From positions 62,001 to 126,000 of the forward strand of contig JAKLJX010000006.1 of NCBI GenBank assembly GCA_023150945.1: DNA of 64,000 nucleotides, given 5' to 3'. This document shows positions 45,172 through 54,411 of the stretch, piece by piece. The stretch is from a bacterium. GTDB taxonomy: Bacteria; Zhuqueibacterota; Zhuqueibacteria; Zhuqueibacterales; Zhuqueibacteraceae. Numbering within the stretch: the stretch's first letter is position 1; each line of letters starts with the position of its first letter. The translations under genes and the position numbers were made by a program. The notes under the pieces are model-generated. The model worked only from the letters and a program-made list of their open reading frames with translations, was not told where the DNA came from and did not search any database.

Positions 45172-46343
45172 AAGTTCCTTCCCCGGGTTGCGTGCCACCG
45201 CCGGCCGGCTTTGGCAATAGTGAGATAGTGAATCGCGCCGCCGTAGCGCCGCTCGATTTCGTCCAGCGCCTCGATCACGCGTTCGAGGTGACCAAAGACT
45301 TTGCCAAAACGTGGATCGCCGCCGGATTCGAGATGAAAACCGAGGCTGACATAGACGTCGCTTTCCTGCTGCGCCACTGCTGCCCGCGCACGCGCGACTT
45401 GATCAACCATGAAACCGGCCTCGACATAATCCGCCAGCAATGCGGTGTCCGGAATCTCGAGCAAGTTTTGGATGAGCCGCGGCTGCGCTTCCGTCACCGC
45501 GTTGCTGTGGGTGTGAATCGCGAGGCCTTGCGGATAAGCGGCGAGAAAAAGTTGATTCGAGAGAAACGTCTGCGCCGATTGCCGGCGGCTGCCCCAGAGC
45601 AGCCTCAGCCAATCCGCCAACACGCCGCTGCCTGCCGGAAAAAAGGCAGGGTCCACCGCTGAAGTTTCATACTGGAACGCCGGCTGCGTGATCTGCAACG
45701 CCGCCAGCACCGCGTCATTCGCCAGCCAGCCGCCGCAGCGGAAACTCCGGCATGCCTCCGCACTGGCGATGATCTGGTTGGCGAGCAGCAAGCCTCTGCC
45801 GGCCTGCGCCAGTTGTACGATTTCATCCTGCGGATAAACGCCGAGCGGCACACCGTGACCGTAGTCGAGCCGCGCCAGGCCGGCATCATCGACATAAGGC
45901 ACGCTCAAACCCAGGCGATTCTCGCCCTGCGTGCCCCAATCCGGCAGTTCCGGATCCTGCACCGGATCAGCCGGCGAGAGGCCGCAGGCTTGCACCAAAC
46001 TCATCCACCCGTGCAGATGCAGGCCAACTTCGCAGTTGCTGTGCGCAACCAGTTCGGAGATGCGCGGCGCATAGTACTCAGTCAAACGGAGACTGCGGGT
46101 GAAATAGACCGGGCAAATGAAATGAGTGAGCGGAATACGGCCGCCAAAATGGCGGTTGAAATACTGAATCGCCTGCAGGCCGCGATGGAAGCGAAAATGC
46201 CGATCGGCGCCGGGATTGTGCGGTCCTGCCACGGGGTAATCCAAACCGTCCCAATCGCAGGTCACGGTGATGATCACGGCCGCGATCTCACCGGAAACGC
46301 TCGGATTGTTGTGATCTCTTCGCATGGAAAAATGTTGCGGCAT
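45120..46343 (-). CDS. NodB-like polysaccharide deacetylase-family protein
   Basis: 407 residues. The N-terminal strand IITVTCDWDGLDY carries the acidic metal-binding residue, and CEVGLHLHGW corresponds to the second motif with paired histidines, as in distant NodB/polysaccharide deacetylases. GLAIHTHSNAV near the middle is a further His-rich strand. Activity on an N-acetylated sugar is inferred. The start directly abuts the stop of the PLP dehydratase (TGAATG). The last 20 residues (GAYERPGDKKLSPAKK) are encoded by two hairpins of the adjacent repeat cluster and may not be native. Confidence 0.68.
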   Translation of the reverse strand: MPQHFSMRRDHNNPSVSGEIAAVIITVTCDWDGLDYPVAGPHNPGADRHFRFHRGLQAIQYFNRHFGGRIPLTHFICPVYFTRSLRLTEYYAPRISELVAHSNCEVGLHLHGWMSLVQACGLSPADPVQDPELPDWGTQGENRLGLSVPYVDDAGLARLDYGHGVPLGVYPQDEIVQLAQAGRGLLLANQIIASAEACRSFRCGGWLANDAVLAALQITQPAFQYETSAVDPAFFPAGSGVLADWLRLLWGSRRQSAQTFLSNQLFLAAYPQGLAIHTHSNAVTEAQPRLIQNLLEIPDTALLADYVEAGFMVDQVARARAAVAQQESDVYVSLGFHLESGGDPRFGKVFGHLERVIEALDEIERRYGGAIHYLTIAKAGRRWHATRGRNLGAYERPGDKKLSPAKK

Positions 46344-47333
46344 TCATTCGTTGTGCGCTGCTGTGCCGGCAGTAGCGCCGCACAAAAGACTTCGCAGAGT
46401 CGCGAGACTGAGGTTACCGCCGCAAATCACCACGGCGACGTGTTTGCCGCGGTAAGATTCGGCTTGTTGCACAAAAGCGCTGATCGCCACCGCGGCCGCG
46501 CCTTCGATGAGTTGATGATGCGTTTCCATGAACCACAGCAGCGTCGCGCTGATCTCCTCCTCGGTGACCGTCACATAGTCATCCACCAGGTCGCGGCACA
46601 ACGGCAGCGTGAGGGCGTCGGCTTCGACACCGCCGGCCGTGCCGTCGGAAAGCGTAGGCAGCGATTCCAGCTCCAGGATGTGGCCGGCTTTCACGGATTC
46701 GATCATCACGCAGGAGTTCCGCGGCGAGCAGCCGATGATCTTGATGCCGGGTTGCATCGACTTGAGATAAGCAGCGATACCCGCAATCATGCCGCCGCCG
46801 CCGAGCGCGACGAACACCGCCTCGAGATGGTCGTGCTGGCGCGCGATTTCGACGCCGATCGTGCCCTGACCCGCGATCACCTGCTCGTCGTTGTAGGGCG
46901 AAATGTAGACCAGTCCGTTTTCGCGGGCATACTCGCGCGCGAAGATCTCGGTGATCACCGAGTCGTGGCCGTGCACGCGTATCTCCGCGCCCAGCCGGCG
47001 AATCGCCGCCATCTTCGCGGGCGAGGCATTGTCCGGCACAAAAATGAGCGGTTTGAGACCCAGCTTGCGGCCGCCGAATGCCACCGCTGCACCGTGATTG
47101 CCGGTGGAAGCCGCGACCACGCCGCGGTCCGGTTGCGCCGCCGCGAGCGTAAGCATCTTGTTCAAGGCGCCGCGGACTTTGAAAGAACCGGTGTGCTGCA
47201 AATTCTCCAGCTTCAGATAAACCTCGCTGCCGGTGTCCTGACTCAACGGCAACGAATACTCGAGCGGTGTCTCTTTCACGTGCGGCCGCAAATGCTCGGC
47301 AGCCTGCAACACGTGGGCAGCGAGATCATTCAT
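46344..47333 (-). CDS. Threonine/serine dehydratase-like PLP enzyme (fold type II)
   Basis: 329 residues. The PLP lysine is K52 in TGSFKVRGALNKM; AASTGNHGAAVA binds the substrate carboxylate, and the phosphate loop is ALGGGGMIAG. These fit the threonine ammonia-lyase / serine racemase group without a regulatory ACT domain, so it is the short catabolic or racemase type. The ATG at 47333 has GAGG eight bases upstream; the frame continues upstream without similarity. It lies between the flippase and the NodB-like gene and is coupled to the latter, which suggests that an amino acid or its keto product is used in surface glycan modification. Confidence 0.88.
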   Translation of the reverse strand: MNDLAAHVLQAAEHLRPHVKETPLEYSLPLSQDTGSEVYLKLENLQHTGSFKVRGALNKMLTLAAAQPDRGVVAASTGNHGAAVAFGGRKLGLKPLIFVPDNASPAKMAAIRRLGAEIRVHGHDSVITEIFAREYARENGLVYISPYNDEQVIAGQGTIGVEIARQHDHLEAVFVALGGGGMIAGIAAYLKSMQPGIKIIGCSPRNSCVMIESVKAGHILELESLPTLSDGTAGGVEADALTLPLCRDLVDDYVTVTEEEISATLLWFMETHHQLIEGAAAVAISAFVQQAESYRGKHVAVVICGGNLSLATLRSLLCGATAGTAAHNE

Positions 47334-47379
47334 GGCAGTGGCCTCGTTGTTTTCAATTGCCGGTTCACGAGCACCATAC

Positions 47380-48690
47380 TCACGCCGTGTCGCACGGCGC
47401 GGAGGAATTGACCCTGCCGGCGGCACGCTCCACTGCCGCAGACTCCGGCAGCGTGGACCGTTGCAGTGCGAAGTAGCAGCCGAAATACAAAACGCAACAC
47501 AATGATTCGCTGGCCACGCTGCTGATCGCGGCGGCGAGCGCGCCCCAGCGCGGAATGAGCAGGCAATTCAGCATGACATTGCACACCACCGCCGCTGCCA
47601 TGATGCGCATGTTCCAGGCCGGCTTGTCGGCTTGGAAGAAGACATAAACCAGCGTGGCATACAACGCCAGCGGCACGATTGACCAAACCTGCACGCGCAA
47701 CACCGTCACCGCTTCGGTGAAATGATAGGTTTGTCCGATCAGAATCTCGGCGAACAGAAAAATCGCCAGCGCCAGCGCGCTGCTGCAGACCAGTTGCAGC
47801 CACAGTGTTTTGCGCGCCAGCGCTCGCACCGCGGCCGAATTCGTGCGCATGCCGGCAATCGCCGGAAAGAACGCGGCCACGATCACCGAGGGCGCCACGC
47901 GCAACACCTTCACGAAATTGCCGGCGGCGCTGTAAATGCCGGCTTCCGCGTTGTCGCGCAGGGCCGCGAGCAGCATGATATCCAAGCGATAATGCAGAAT
48001 GCCGAGCAAGCCCATCAGAAAGAACGGCAGCGCTGCCACCACCAGCTCGCGGCCAAGAGCACGATCAAAGAACGGTTTGTGCGCGGCAAGTCCGTAGCCA
48101 TGCGCCCGCCGATAGAGTTCCGCCAGCAAGGCCGTCTTGGCGATTTCCACGATCACCAAAAACCACAAGACGGTCTGCAGATCGCGCGTCGTGGCGAGCA
48201 ACCACCATGCGCCGGCCAGCAACAAGGCGCTACTGCCCAGCGTGGCCGTGGTGGGAGGAACCATTTGCTGGTGCGCCCGGAAAGCGGCTTCGAGCGTGGC
48301 GCCAAGGCTGCGCGGCAGCAACAGCAATCCCAACACCCAAAAGAGCTGGCGTTCCTCCGCTTGCTTGAAGTAAAGGAAGGAAAACAGCATCAGCGCCGGA
48401 GCCGCGATCGCGCTCAACAGCGCCTTCAAGGCGAGGCTGGTGTGCACGATGCGGGTGCTGGCGTGTGGCGCGCGGCCAATGTCCTGCACCAGGGAAGTCG
48501 ATTGCCCGAGATCGACAAAATAGGCGAACGGCATGAGCGTGGCGGTGAACAGCGTGTAGAGTCCGAGCGCCTCCTTGCCCAGGCTGCGCGCCAGCAGCAC
48601 GGAGAACACGAACAACGCGGCCAGCATGCCGAGATTCATGACCAGGAGATAGGCCGAGTTCTTGAACAATTTCGAGAGAAGGGCGGGCAT
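47380..48690 (-). CDS. Oligosaccharide flippase / polysaccharide biosynthesis protein (Wzx/MATE-like)
   Basis: 436 residues with about 12-14 membrane segments. NSAYLLVMNLGMLAALFVFSVLLAR at the N-terminus and LGKEALGLYTLFTATLMPFAYFVDLG match the Wzx/RfbX opening; LHYRLDIMLLAALRDNAEAGIYSAAGNF is the typical mid-protein helix pair. It would flip lipid-linked oligosaccharides across the inner membrane. The ATG at 48690 has no clear ribosome site. The order flippase, PLP dehydratase, deacetylase with gaps of 46 and 0 bp indicates one operon. Confidence 0.9.
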   Translation of the reverse strand: MPALLSKLFKNSAYLLVMNLGMLAALFVFSVLLARSLGKEALGLYTLFTATLMPFAYFVDLGQSTSLVQDIGRAPHASTRIVHTSLALKALLSAIAAPALMLFSFLYFKQAEERQLFWVLGLLLLPRSLGATLEAAFRAHQQMVPPTTATLGSSALLLAGAWWLLATTRDLQTVLWFLVIVEIAKTALLAELYRRAHGYGLAAHKPFFDRALGRELVVAALPFFLMGLLGILHYRLDIMLLAALRDNAEAGIYSAAGNFVKVLRVAPSVIVAAFFPAIAGMRTNSAAVRALARKTLWLQLVCSSALALAIFLFAEILIGQTYHFTEAVTVLRVQVWSIVPLALYATLVYVFFQADKPAWNMRIMAAAVVCNVMLNCLLIPRWGALAAAISSVASESLCCVLYFGCYFALQRSTLPESAAVERAAGRVNSSAPCDTA

Positions 48691-48770
48691 GCAAAATGGC
48701 CGTTCTGCCAGGATCCGGTTCTGCGTGGAGCATGACTCCGGAAAATCGATTGCGACCGCAGAGATTTTTC

Positions 48771-48803
48771 TGAACCGCGAAGACGCCAAGAGCGCCAAGA
48801 CAA
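48771..48803. repeat. CGCGAAGACGCCAAGAGCGCC repeat stretch
   Basis: A degenerate example of the CGCAAAGACGC-type repeat that also occurs at 54204-54230, 55565-55596 and 56081-56107. It lies in the spacer between the flippase and DUF962 genes. Confidence 0.45.
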
Positions 48804-48906
48804 AAATCAGAACGGCTATTGAACTCTGCGTCCCTCGCGTCTCGCGGTGAGTAAGTTGATTACGGCTGATGAACCGCTTTGGGAGTCAGACTGGAAGGAT
48901 CAAAAA

Positions 48907-48927
48907 CGGATTCTCGCAGAATGACGG
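48907..48927. repeat. REP-like core (inverted orientation)
   Basis: GGATTCTCGCAGAATGAC is the complement of the GTCATTCTG-GAATCC core of the dispersed repeat. It lies just downstream of the DUF962 gene. Confidence 0.5.
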
Positions 48928-48956
48928 AGTTGGGGTCAATGTGATGGCGTGCATGC

Positions 48957-49259
48957 TCACGCGCGGCCGCGCACTTTGGCAAACCACCAGCGCAGCCCCA
49001 CGAATAGAAAGCGCCAGTCGCGGAAAAACTCCGGTGGCTTGCCTTCGAAGGCATGTCCGATGAATTGAAAAATCCAGCCGATGACAAACAGCGCCAGCGC
49101 CGGCAGCCAGAGATTCGCAAAGAAGGGCGCGGCAAGGAACAGCAGCACGGAAATCGCAATCAGGGGAATACCGACGGTGTGACACGCACGATTGACGGGA
49201 TTTTGGTGGCTCTGCGCATACTGCCCGATCCATTCGTCCCAGGTTTTTCCAGCGAACAT
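48957..49259 (-). CDS. DUF962 / Mpo1-like membrane protein
   Basis: 100 residues. KTWDEWIGQYAQSHQNPVNRACHTVGIPL is the conserved DUF962 opening, with His18 and His27 as likely iron ligands of Mpo1-type dioxygenases. Two membrane segments follow (about 29-50 and 54-70), and GHAFEGKPPEFFRDWRFLFVG closes the family pattern. Yeast Mpo1 removes one carbon from 2-hydroxy fatty acids; the bacterial role is less clear. GGGAGAG lies seven bases before the ATG. The gene appears monocistronic. Confidence 0.9.
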   Translation of the reverse strand: MFAGKTWDEWIGQYAQSHQNPVNRACHTVGIPLIAISVLLFLAAPFFANLWLPALALFVIGWIFQFIGHAFEGKPPEFFRDWRFLFVGLRWWFAKVRGRA

Positions 49260-49364
49260 GGTTTGCTCTCCCTTTGGGTTTGATGGGTAACCACTTTGGC
49301 AACACGGAAAACGATTCAGCTTCTAGGTTGCATCATGCTCTGCTTCATCACGCCCCAGCGCTGA

Positions 49365-52300
49365 TCATGATGCCAGATTTACCATGCGATCAAGGCACCG
49401 CACCCAATCGCCCATCGCCTCCACCGCTGTTTCCGGATCAGCAAGCGGCGCCTCGCTGTGTGCGACGTGCCGGTTGCGGACTTCGTTGACTTTTTTCAAG
49501 TCATCGTACAGGCCTTTCATGCCGGCATCGGCAAATATCTTCGCCACCGCCTTCCACACGCCGGCCACGCCCGAGCCGCCTTGCTGCGCATAATCCAGGC
49601 AAAAGAGCAGCGTACCCAGTTTTTGAATCGGCCGCCCGTGAATTAGATTCTGCTGGAGGTAGCGTTGATTTTTCTCCAGCGGTGTGCGCATGCGATAATC
49701 CACGGCGCCCAAATAGGGATTGAAGAAATCGCGGCGCTCGCTTTCGCGGGCGGGAATCTGAGGGGAGAGTTTTTGCGAGAGAATTTTGATCGCATAATCA
49801 TCATACAGCCGCAGCATGGGTTGAAACGCGTGCGCCAGGTCCGGCATTCGCGTTTTGATGGCATGATCCAGCAACGCCACCGCCTGTCGGATCGTGCCGT
49901 CGATTGCCTCAGGAAGCGCTTTGACGCCGGCGTTTTGGCAGATTTGCGTGAAAAAATCCTCCGCGTCTTTCTTTGCCGTTTCTTCGGCCAGCGGCAATTG
50001 TATCTGGCGCGTCTTCGCTTCGTCCAGCAAAGAGCGAAGAGAAGGCTCGCAGGCGCGTGCCAGTTCCGCGATGCTCGAAGCCGAGCTTTGTTGAAACAGA
50101 GAATACGGCACGTAAAGGTAATGCCATTTCACGCCTTTTCGCGAAGCAACTTTGCACCATTCCGCAGCGGCTTGCGCCTTCACCGGCACCAGCGTGTCAG
50201 TTTTTCCTTTTAACTCAACCAAGTAATAGTCGCCCAAGTTTTCGCGCACGAAAAAATCCGGCACGTACAGCGCGCGGTAGCCGTCGGGACGCAAGTAGTC
50301 GATCATCAACTTTTGCGGACCGGCGTTTTTCGCAAAGGCCGCCACGTCGTTGGCAAAGTCGCAAAAATCGACAAACGACTGCTCGAATTCATTCTCGCAC
50401 GGCGTCAGATTGAACATCGTCCGCTTGGCGGTGACCGCCGGCCGTTTGTCATTGCTGGTGGCTTGAAATGGTTGCCAGGCAGAAAGTGGCTGGCCCTGGC
50501 TAATGCGTTTGCGATCTTTCTTCTGGACGGTCTTTTGCAGAATCAACGGCGTCAACGTGGCGCGCACATGTTCCTGCACATCGGTGTCGCGCATGCGGTG
50601 ATCGATCTCGCCGGCGTACAAATCCACTTCGCGTTCGAATAGAACTTTGGAAATGAACTTCTCAAGCAATGGCGCTAGCACTTGATGGGGATTGCTGAGC
50701 TTGCAGACGCGGCCCAGCATCTGTGCGAAATAACCGGCGGCCGACCAGGCGTTGGTCAACAAGCCGGCATCGAGCTGCATGCGGCTGACGATTTCGTCCG
50801 TGAAGAGATGCCGTTCCTTGTATTCCACCGGCCCGTCTTTTTTCTGGCCAATCGGCAGCGGCTGATAGCGCTGTTGAAAATAGTCGCGCACCGCCTCGAA
50901 GGTCAAGCCTTGCAGCTCATTTGTGGTTTCGATAGCGTCGGAGATGAGCGGAATTTCGATGGCAAGATTTTCGACCGGCTTGTGCTCGTGATCGACGAAG
51001 ATCGTCACCGTCTGTTTGAACGCCTCGCGAATCGGCAGCACCGCAATGTCGAGGCCTTCCTGCGCCAGCTCATCTTCGTACAGTTTGCGAAAGGCCGGAT
51101 GATGCACCACCGTCACCATTTCCGGGGTTTCGGCAGTGGGAAACATCCGCCGCAAGCCGCGCCCCAAGGTTTGCTCCGGCAGAATGCCCGACTTCGCCGA
51201 ATACGGCCGCAGCGGCACAATCGTAGTGACGTTGCGCACGTCCCAGCCTTCGCGCAGCATCATCACCGAAACCACGCAGCGGAATTTGCTGTCCTTCGCA
51301 TCCAGCTCGCGGGACATTTCGCGCAGCTCGCGCAAGTCCTCCGGCTTCATCGCGGTTTCGTTTTCGACAAACTCTTTGATCTCCCGGCCGTTGCGTGTGA
51401 CCTTTTTGATGCGGCCCTTCAAGCGCGTGTGGAGGTTCAGCACGCGGCCTTTGAGCAGGGGAAACTGTTTGCTGTCGAGATAATCAGCGATCTCGTTGGC
51501 GGCATCCGCGTCCTCGGTCATCACAAAAAGAATCGGCTTGCGGACTTTGCTGTACTCTTCAAAAGTTTTCTTGTAGCGTTGATAGCCGAGCTTCAAGTGC
51601 ATGGCGTAGCGTTCATGCGCCGGCGCCTTTTTGTCGCCGTGTACCACTAGCTCGTCCGATTCGCCGAGCACCGGCACTTTGACGATGCCCGCGTCCACGG
51701 CCTCACCCAGCGGAAAATCGCAGATGATGTGGCGGAACAGCTCGCCGTTGTTGTGTTTCGGCGTAGCGGTGTAATCCAGTTGCAGGCAGATGCCCGCGTT
51801 GCCTTTGCTGAGACTCTGGCTTTGCAGCGCTTCGATGGCGCGATTCCACGCCAAATCGGCATCGTGCAGATGATGCGCTTCGTCGTTCAGCACCATCAGC
51901 CGCGGATGGCTGGTGATGCGGTCGCGCAGCGTGGCGCCGGTATCCAGCGCTTGCGCCTTTTTCACCGGCGGGCCGAAGATGGAAGTGGTGGGCGAATCGT
52001 CGTTGTCGCTTTTGCCGCGATTCTCATGCAAGCGGTGAATGTTGGTCAGATAAATCGCCCCGCGCGTGCTCGTGCCGCCGGAACTGTCCTGCAGCACGAC
52101 TTGCATTTGATTTTTGAAATCAGCCGCCCAGTCTTCCGGCAGCAGCGGGTCTTGGTAAAAAATTTTGCAATTTTCAAAATCATCCTTCAGCCGTTCGTAC
52201 ACTGTCAAATTCGGCGCGATGATGACGAAATGTTGCGCGAGACTGGAATCCGGCTCATACAAGGAGTGAAAGTAGCTCCACACGATGGCGAGGCTCATCA

Positions 52301-52790
52301 CCTTGGTTTTGCCGCCGCCGGTGGCGATCTTACTGCAATATTTGGCCCAGCGATCCTCTTCGGGATTGATGCCCAATGCCAGATCGGCAATCGTGTCGTC
52401 CCCAAACTCGAACAGCAGCTCCGCCACGTTGCGCACGCGGCGCATTTCGTAAAGATAAATGATGGTCTCGATGGCTTCGCGCTGGGCCCAGTGATAGCGA
52501 AACGGCATGGCGTTGCCGTCTTCATCCTCGACTTGATGCTCGGTGTTGAACCAAAAGCTCATCAGCTTGCGCGAAGTGTCGCTGACGCCGGCATAACCGC
52601 CGCGCCGCCAGCCATCCACTTGCGCGCGGATCGAGCGCACCAACGGACATTTGCTCGGCCGCCGGCCCGGTTGAATGATCGCCGCCTCGCCTTTTTGCGG
52701 ATTGGGCAAGCGGTGCAGTGTTGGCTCTTCCCACGGCTTGAACAACGGTTCAAGCGCTGAGGCATTTCTCTCGGTGATTTCGAAGGCCAT
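49365..52790 (-). CDS. res: Type III-like restriction helicase-nuclease (Res subunit)
   Basis: 1141 residues. Superfamily II helicase motifs: Walker A ATGGGKT (156-162), DEAH (303-306) in VLNDEAHH, DYTATP, and QTLGRGLRR as motif VI. Further on, YVPDFFVRE and YYLVELKGK (about 836-857) form a PD-(D/E)xK nuclease. The last 150 residues are helical and contain VRNRHVAH (R1105, H1111), resembling the R-x4-6-H motif of HEPN RNases. With the Mod protein encoded upstream it would cut unmethylated DNA. A GAGGAG ribosome site precedes the ATG. The Fic gene ends 60 bp upstream on the same strand. Confidence 0.9.
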   Translation of the reverse strand: MAFEITERNASALEPLFKPWEEPTLHRLPNPQKGEAAIIQPGRRPSKCPLVRSIRAQVDGWRRGGYAGVSDTSRKLMSFWFNTEHQVEDEDGNAMPFRYHWAQREAIETIIYLYEMRRVRNVAELLFEFGDDTIADLALGINPEEDRWAKYCSKIATGGGKTKVMSLAIVWSYFHSLYEPDSSLAQHFVIIAPNLTVYERLKDDFENCKIFYQDPLLPEDWAADFKNQMQVVLQDSSGGTSTRGAIYLTNIHRLHENRGKSDNDDSPTTSIFGPPVKKAQALDTGATLRDRITSHPRLMVLNDEAHHLHDADLAWNRAIEALQSQSLSKGNAGICLQLDYTATPKHNNGELFRHIICDFPLGEAVDAGIVKVPVLGESDELVVHGDKKAPAHERYAMHLKLGYQRYKKTFEEYSKVRKPILFVMTEDADAANEIADYLDSKQFPLLKGRVLNLHTRLKGRIKKVTRNGREIKEFVENETAMKPEDLRELREMSRELDAKDSKFRCVVSVMMLREGWDVRNVTTIVPLRPYSAKSGILPEQTLGRGLRRMFPTAETPEMVTVVHHPAFRKLYEDELAQEGLDIAVLPIREAFKQTVTIFVDHEHKPVENLAIEIPLISDAIETTNELQGLTFEAVRDYFQQRYQPLPIGQKKDGPVEYKERHLFTDEIVSRMQLDAGLLTNAWSAAGYFAQMLGRVCKLSNPHQVLAPLLEKFISKVLFEREVDLYAGEIDHRMRDTDVQEHVRATLTPLILQKTVQKKDRKRISQGQPLSAWQPFQATSNDKRPAVTAKRTMFNLTPCENEFEQSFVDFCDFANDVAAFAKNAGPQKLMIDYLRPDGYRALYVPDFFVRENLGDYYLVELKGKTDTLVPVKAQAAAEWCKVASRKGVKWHYLYVPYSLFQQSSASSIAELARACEPSLRSLLDEAKTRQIQLPLAEETAKKDAEDFFTQICQNAGVKALPEAIDGTIRQAVALLDHAIKTRMPDLAHAFQPMLRLYDDYAIKILSQKLSPQIPARESERRDFFNPYLGAVDYRMRTPLEKNQRYLQQNLIHGRPIQKLGTLLFCLDYAQQGGSGVAGVWKAVAKIFADAGMKGLYDDLKKVNEVRNRHVAHSEAPLADPETAVEAMGDWVRCLDRMVNLAS

Positions 52791-52850
52791 GATCGCATCT
52801 CCTCATCGCAATTGGCGTCTCCTCCTGCAACTTTTCACGCTGAGTCAATT

Positions 52851-54041
52851 TCAATTCTCTTTCTGTCCTTTTGCAGCTGACTTGCCGAGGTTTCCAGTCA
52901 GCAATTCAAGAAGCTGAGCGGCGACAAACAAACGATTCCGCCGTTGTCCGGTAATTTCCTTTAGAATGCCGGCGTTTTCCAAATATCGAACGCCTCTTTG
53001 AATCGTCAAATACTCCAATCCCCAAAGTCGGGATAATCCGTGGATGGAAATGATAGGATTGCCGAAGAGATGATCAATAATGCGACGTGCCGTATGAGGC
53101 GCTTTTTTCGACTGAATTTTTCCCATCATGTTTGCGTGCAAATCAAGAATGGCATTGGCGTTCTCGAGCGCTTCTTTTGATTGCACAATGATGCCGCGCA
53201 GAAAAAATTCGATCCAGCCGCGCCAATCTCCCTTTTCGCTGATGGCCAACAGGCGCCGATAGTATTCATCCCGATGCCGTTCAAAAAAAGCGGAAAGATA
53301 AAGCAGCGGCTGAGACAACACACCGCGTTCACAAAGCAGAAAAGTGATTAATAGCCGACCCACGCGGCCGTTGCCATCGACGAAAGGATGAATGGCTTCA
53401 AATTGATAGTGCATCAGCGCACACTGAATCAAAACCGGTTCCCTGGGAGTAGTGTTCAGATATTTTTCCCAGGCCGCCAGCGCCTCCTGCATTTCATTGA
53501 CAGGCGGAGGCACAAAGGTCGCTTCCATCAGGGTACATCCTGGAGGGCCAATCCAGTTTTGCGAACGGCGAAACTCCCCCGGCGCATTCGGGATATTTCC
53601 TCCCCGGACGTCCTTCATCAAGTGTTCATGAATCTCCCGAACCAGGCGGCCGCTGATGGGCAATTCCTTGATGCGTTTCAGTCCATACTCCAAGGCGCGC
53701 ACGTAGTTTGCAACTTCGCGAACATCGGGGGCGTGCGGCGGCTCGCTCTCATCTGCTTCGAAGAAGAACAGATCATCCATTCCTGCCACGGTGTTTTCAA
53801 TGCGGGAACTCAAAACCGCTTCACGGCGGAGATATGGCTGAATGAGCAGATGCGGATTGGGCAGCAAGCGCCCCGACCCGGACAATTCACCCAGGTGGAC
53901 GTTGGCCTCCGACAAAAGATTGGTCAACTCCCAGTCCACCTCCAGCTTGGGAGGCAATGGATTGGGCACAAAAGCGTGAAAACCAGTTGGCGTCAAGATA
54001 CATCGGCCCGCCGTTGAGTCTTTGAATGATTCAGGGTTCAT
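52851..54041 (-). CDS. Fic-family protein with N-terminal inhibitory helix and C-terminal winged helix
   Basis: 396 residues from ATG 54041. The catalytic motif HPFVDGNGRVGR (218-229) is complete, so AMP transfer to a target protein is expected. An N-terminal inhibitory motif S-x3-E-N is present in LSSRIENT (about 78-83), typical of self-inhibited class II Fic proteins. The C-terminal 70 residues (HLFGNPIISIHGLSRLWGLE, RYLENAGILKEITGQ) look like a winged-helix DNA-binding domain. A perfect palindrome lies 30-58 bp upstream of the start, a likely binding site. A GTG at 54086 opens the frame but lies inside that palindrome. Confidence 0.9.
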   Translation of the reverse strand: MNPESFKDSTAGRCILTPTGFHAFVPNPLPPKLEVDWELTNLLSEANVHLGELSGSGRLLPNPHLLIQPYLRREAVLSSRIENTVAGMDDLFFFEADESEPPHAPDVREVANYVRALEYGLKRIKELPISGRLVREIHEHLMKDVRGGNIPNAPGEFRRSQNWIGPPGCTLMEATFVPPPVNEMQEALAAWEKYLNTTPREPVLIQCALMHYQFEAIHPFVDGNGRVGRLLITFLLCERGVLSQPLLYLSAFFERHRDEYYRRLLAISEKGDWRGWIEFFLRGIIVQSKEALENANAILDLHANMMGKIQSKKAPHTARRIIDHLFGNPIISIHGLSRLWGLEYLTIQRGVRYLENAGILKEITGQRRNRLFVAAQLLELLTGNLGKSAAKGQKEN

Positions 54042-54070
54042 TTTTTTCGAATTCGTGCTTGTTATCGGAA

Positions 54071-54099
54071 GCGTAAATAACCACACCCGTTATTTACGC
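54071..54099. promoter_or_regulatory. Perfect palindrome upstream of fic, likely operator
   Basis: 11-bp arms GCGTAAATAAC and GTTATTTACGC with a 7-bp spacer. It lies 30-58 bp before the Fic start, in an AT-rich patch. Autoregulation by the Fic winged-helix domain is inferred. Confidence 0.65.
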
Positions 54100-54203
54100 T
54101 TTTCATCTGAAACACAAATAAGGCTGACGTTGGTTATGCAGTGACAGATTGATGTTTCTGTTGTGCTTATAATCGTTTTGCTGTAATAGTCTTGCCTTCA
54201 AAG

Positions 54204-54399
54204 CCCTTTGCGTCTCTGCGTCTTTGCGTGAATGCTTTTGCTTTAAAACTTCCACCTCCACCACCGTCGTCGTATCCACCCCGAACACGTCGATGATTTT
54301 GACGCAGATTTGTTTTTTGCCGGTGATTTTGTATTCCCAGCCGATGTCGGTTTTGGTTTTAAGCGAACGATCTTTGCGCGTGCGGAAATCTTGTCTCAC
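54204..54399 (-). pseudogene. Duplicated 3' end of mod
   Basis: Codons equivalent to the last 45 or so of Mod are repeated here (DFRTRKDRSLKTKTDIGWEY, ITGKKQICVKIIDVFGVDT, TVVEVEV), together with the non-coding stretch that follows mod, including TTTGCGTCTCTGCGTCTTTG. The copy differs from the original at 56081-56275 at a small number of positions. It has no start of its own and is separated from intact mod by the macro-domain and GxxExxY genes. Confidence 0.85.
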
Positions 54400-54411
54400 T
54401 GATGATCGGCG

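Noticed and set aside
45813-47411. Open frame of about 530 codons on the + strand
   Set aside because: Antisense to the dehydratase and NodB-like genes; His/Arg-rich, no motif.
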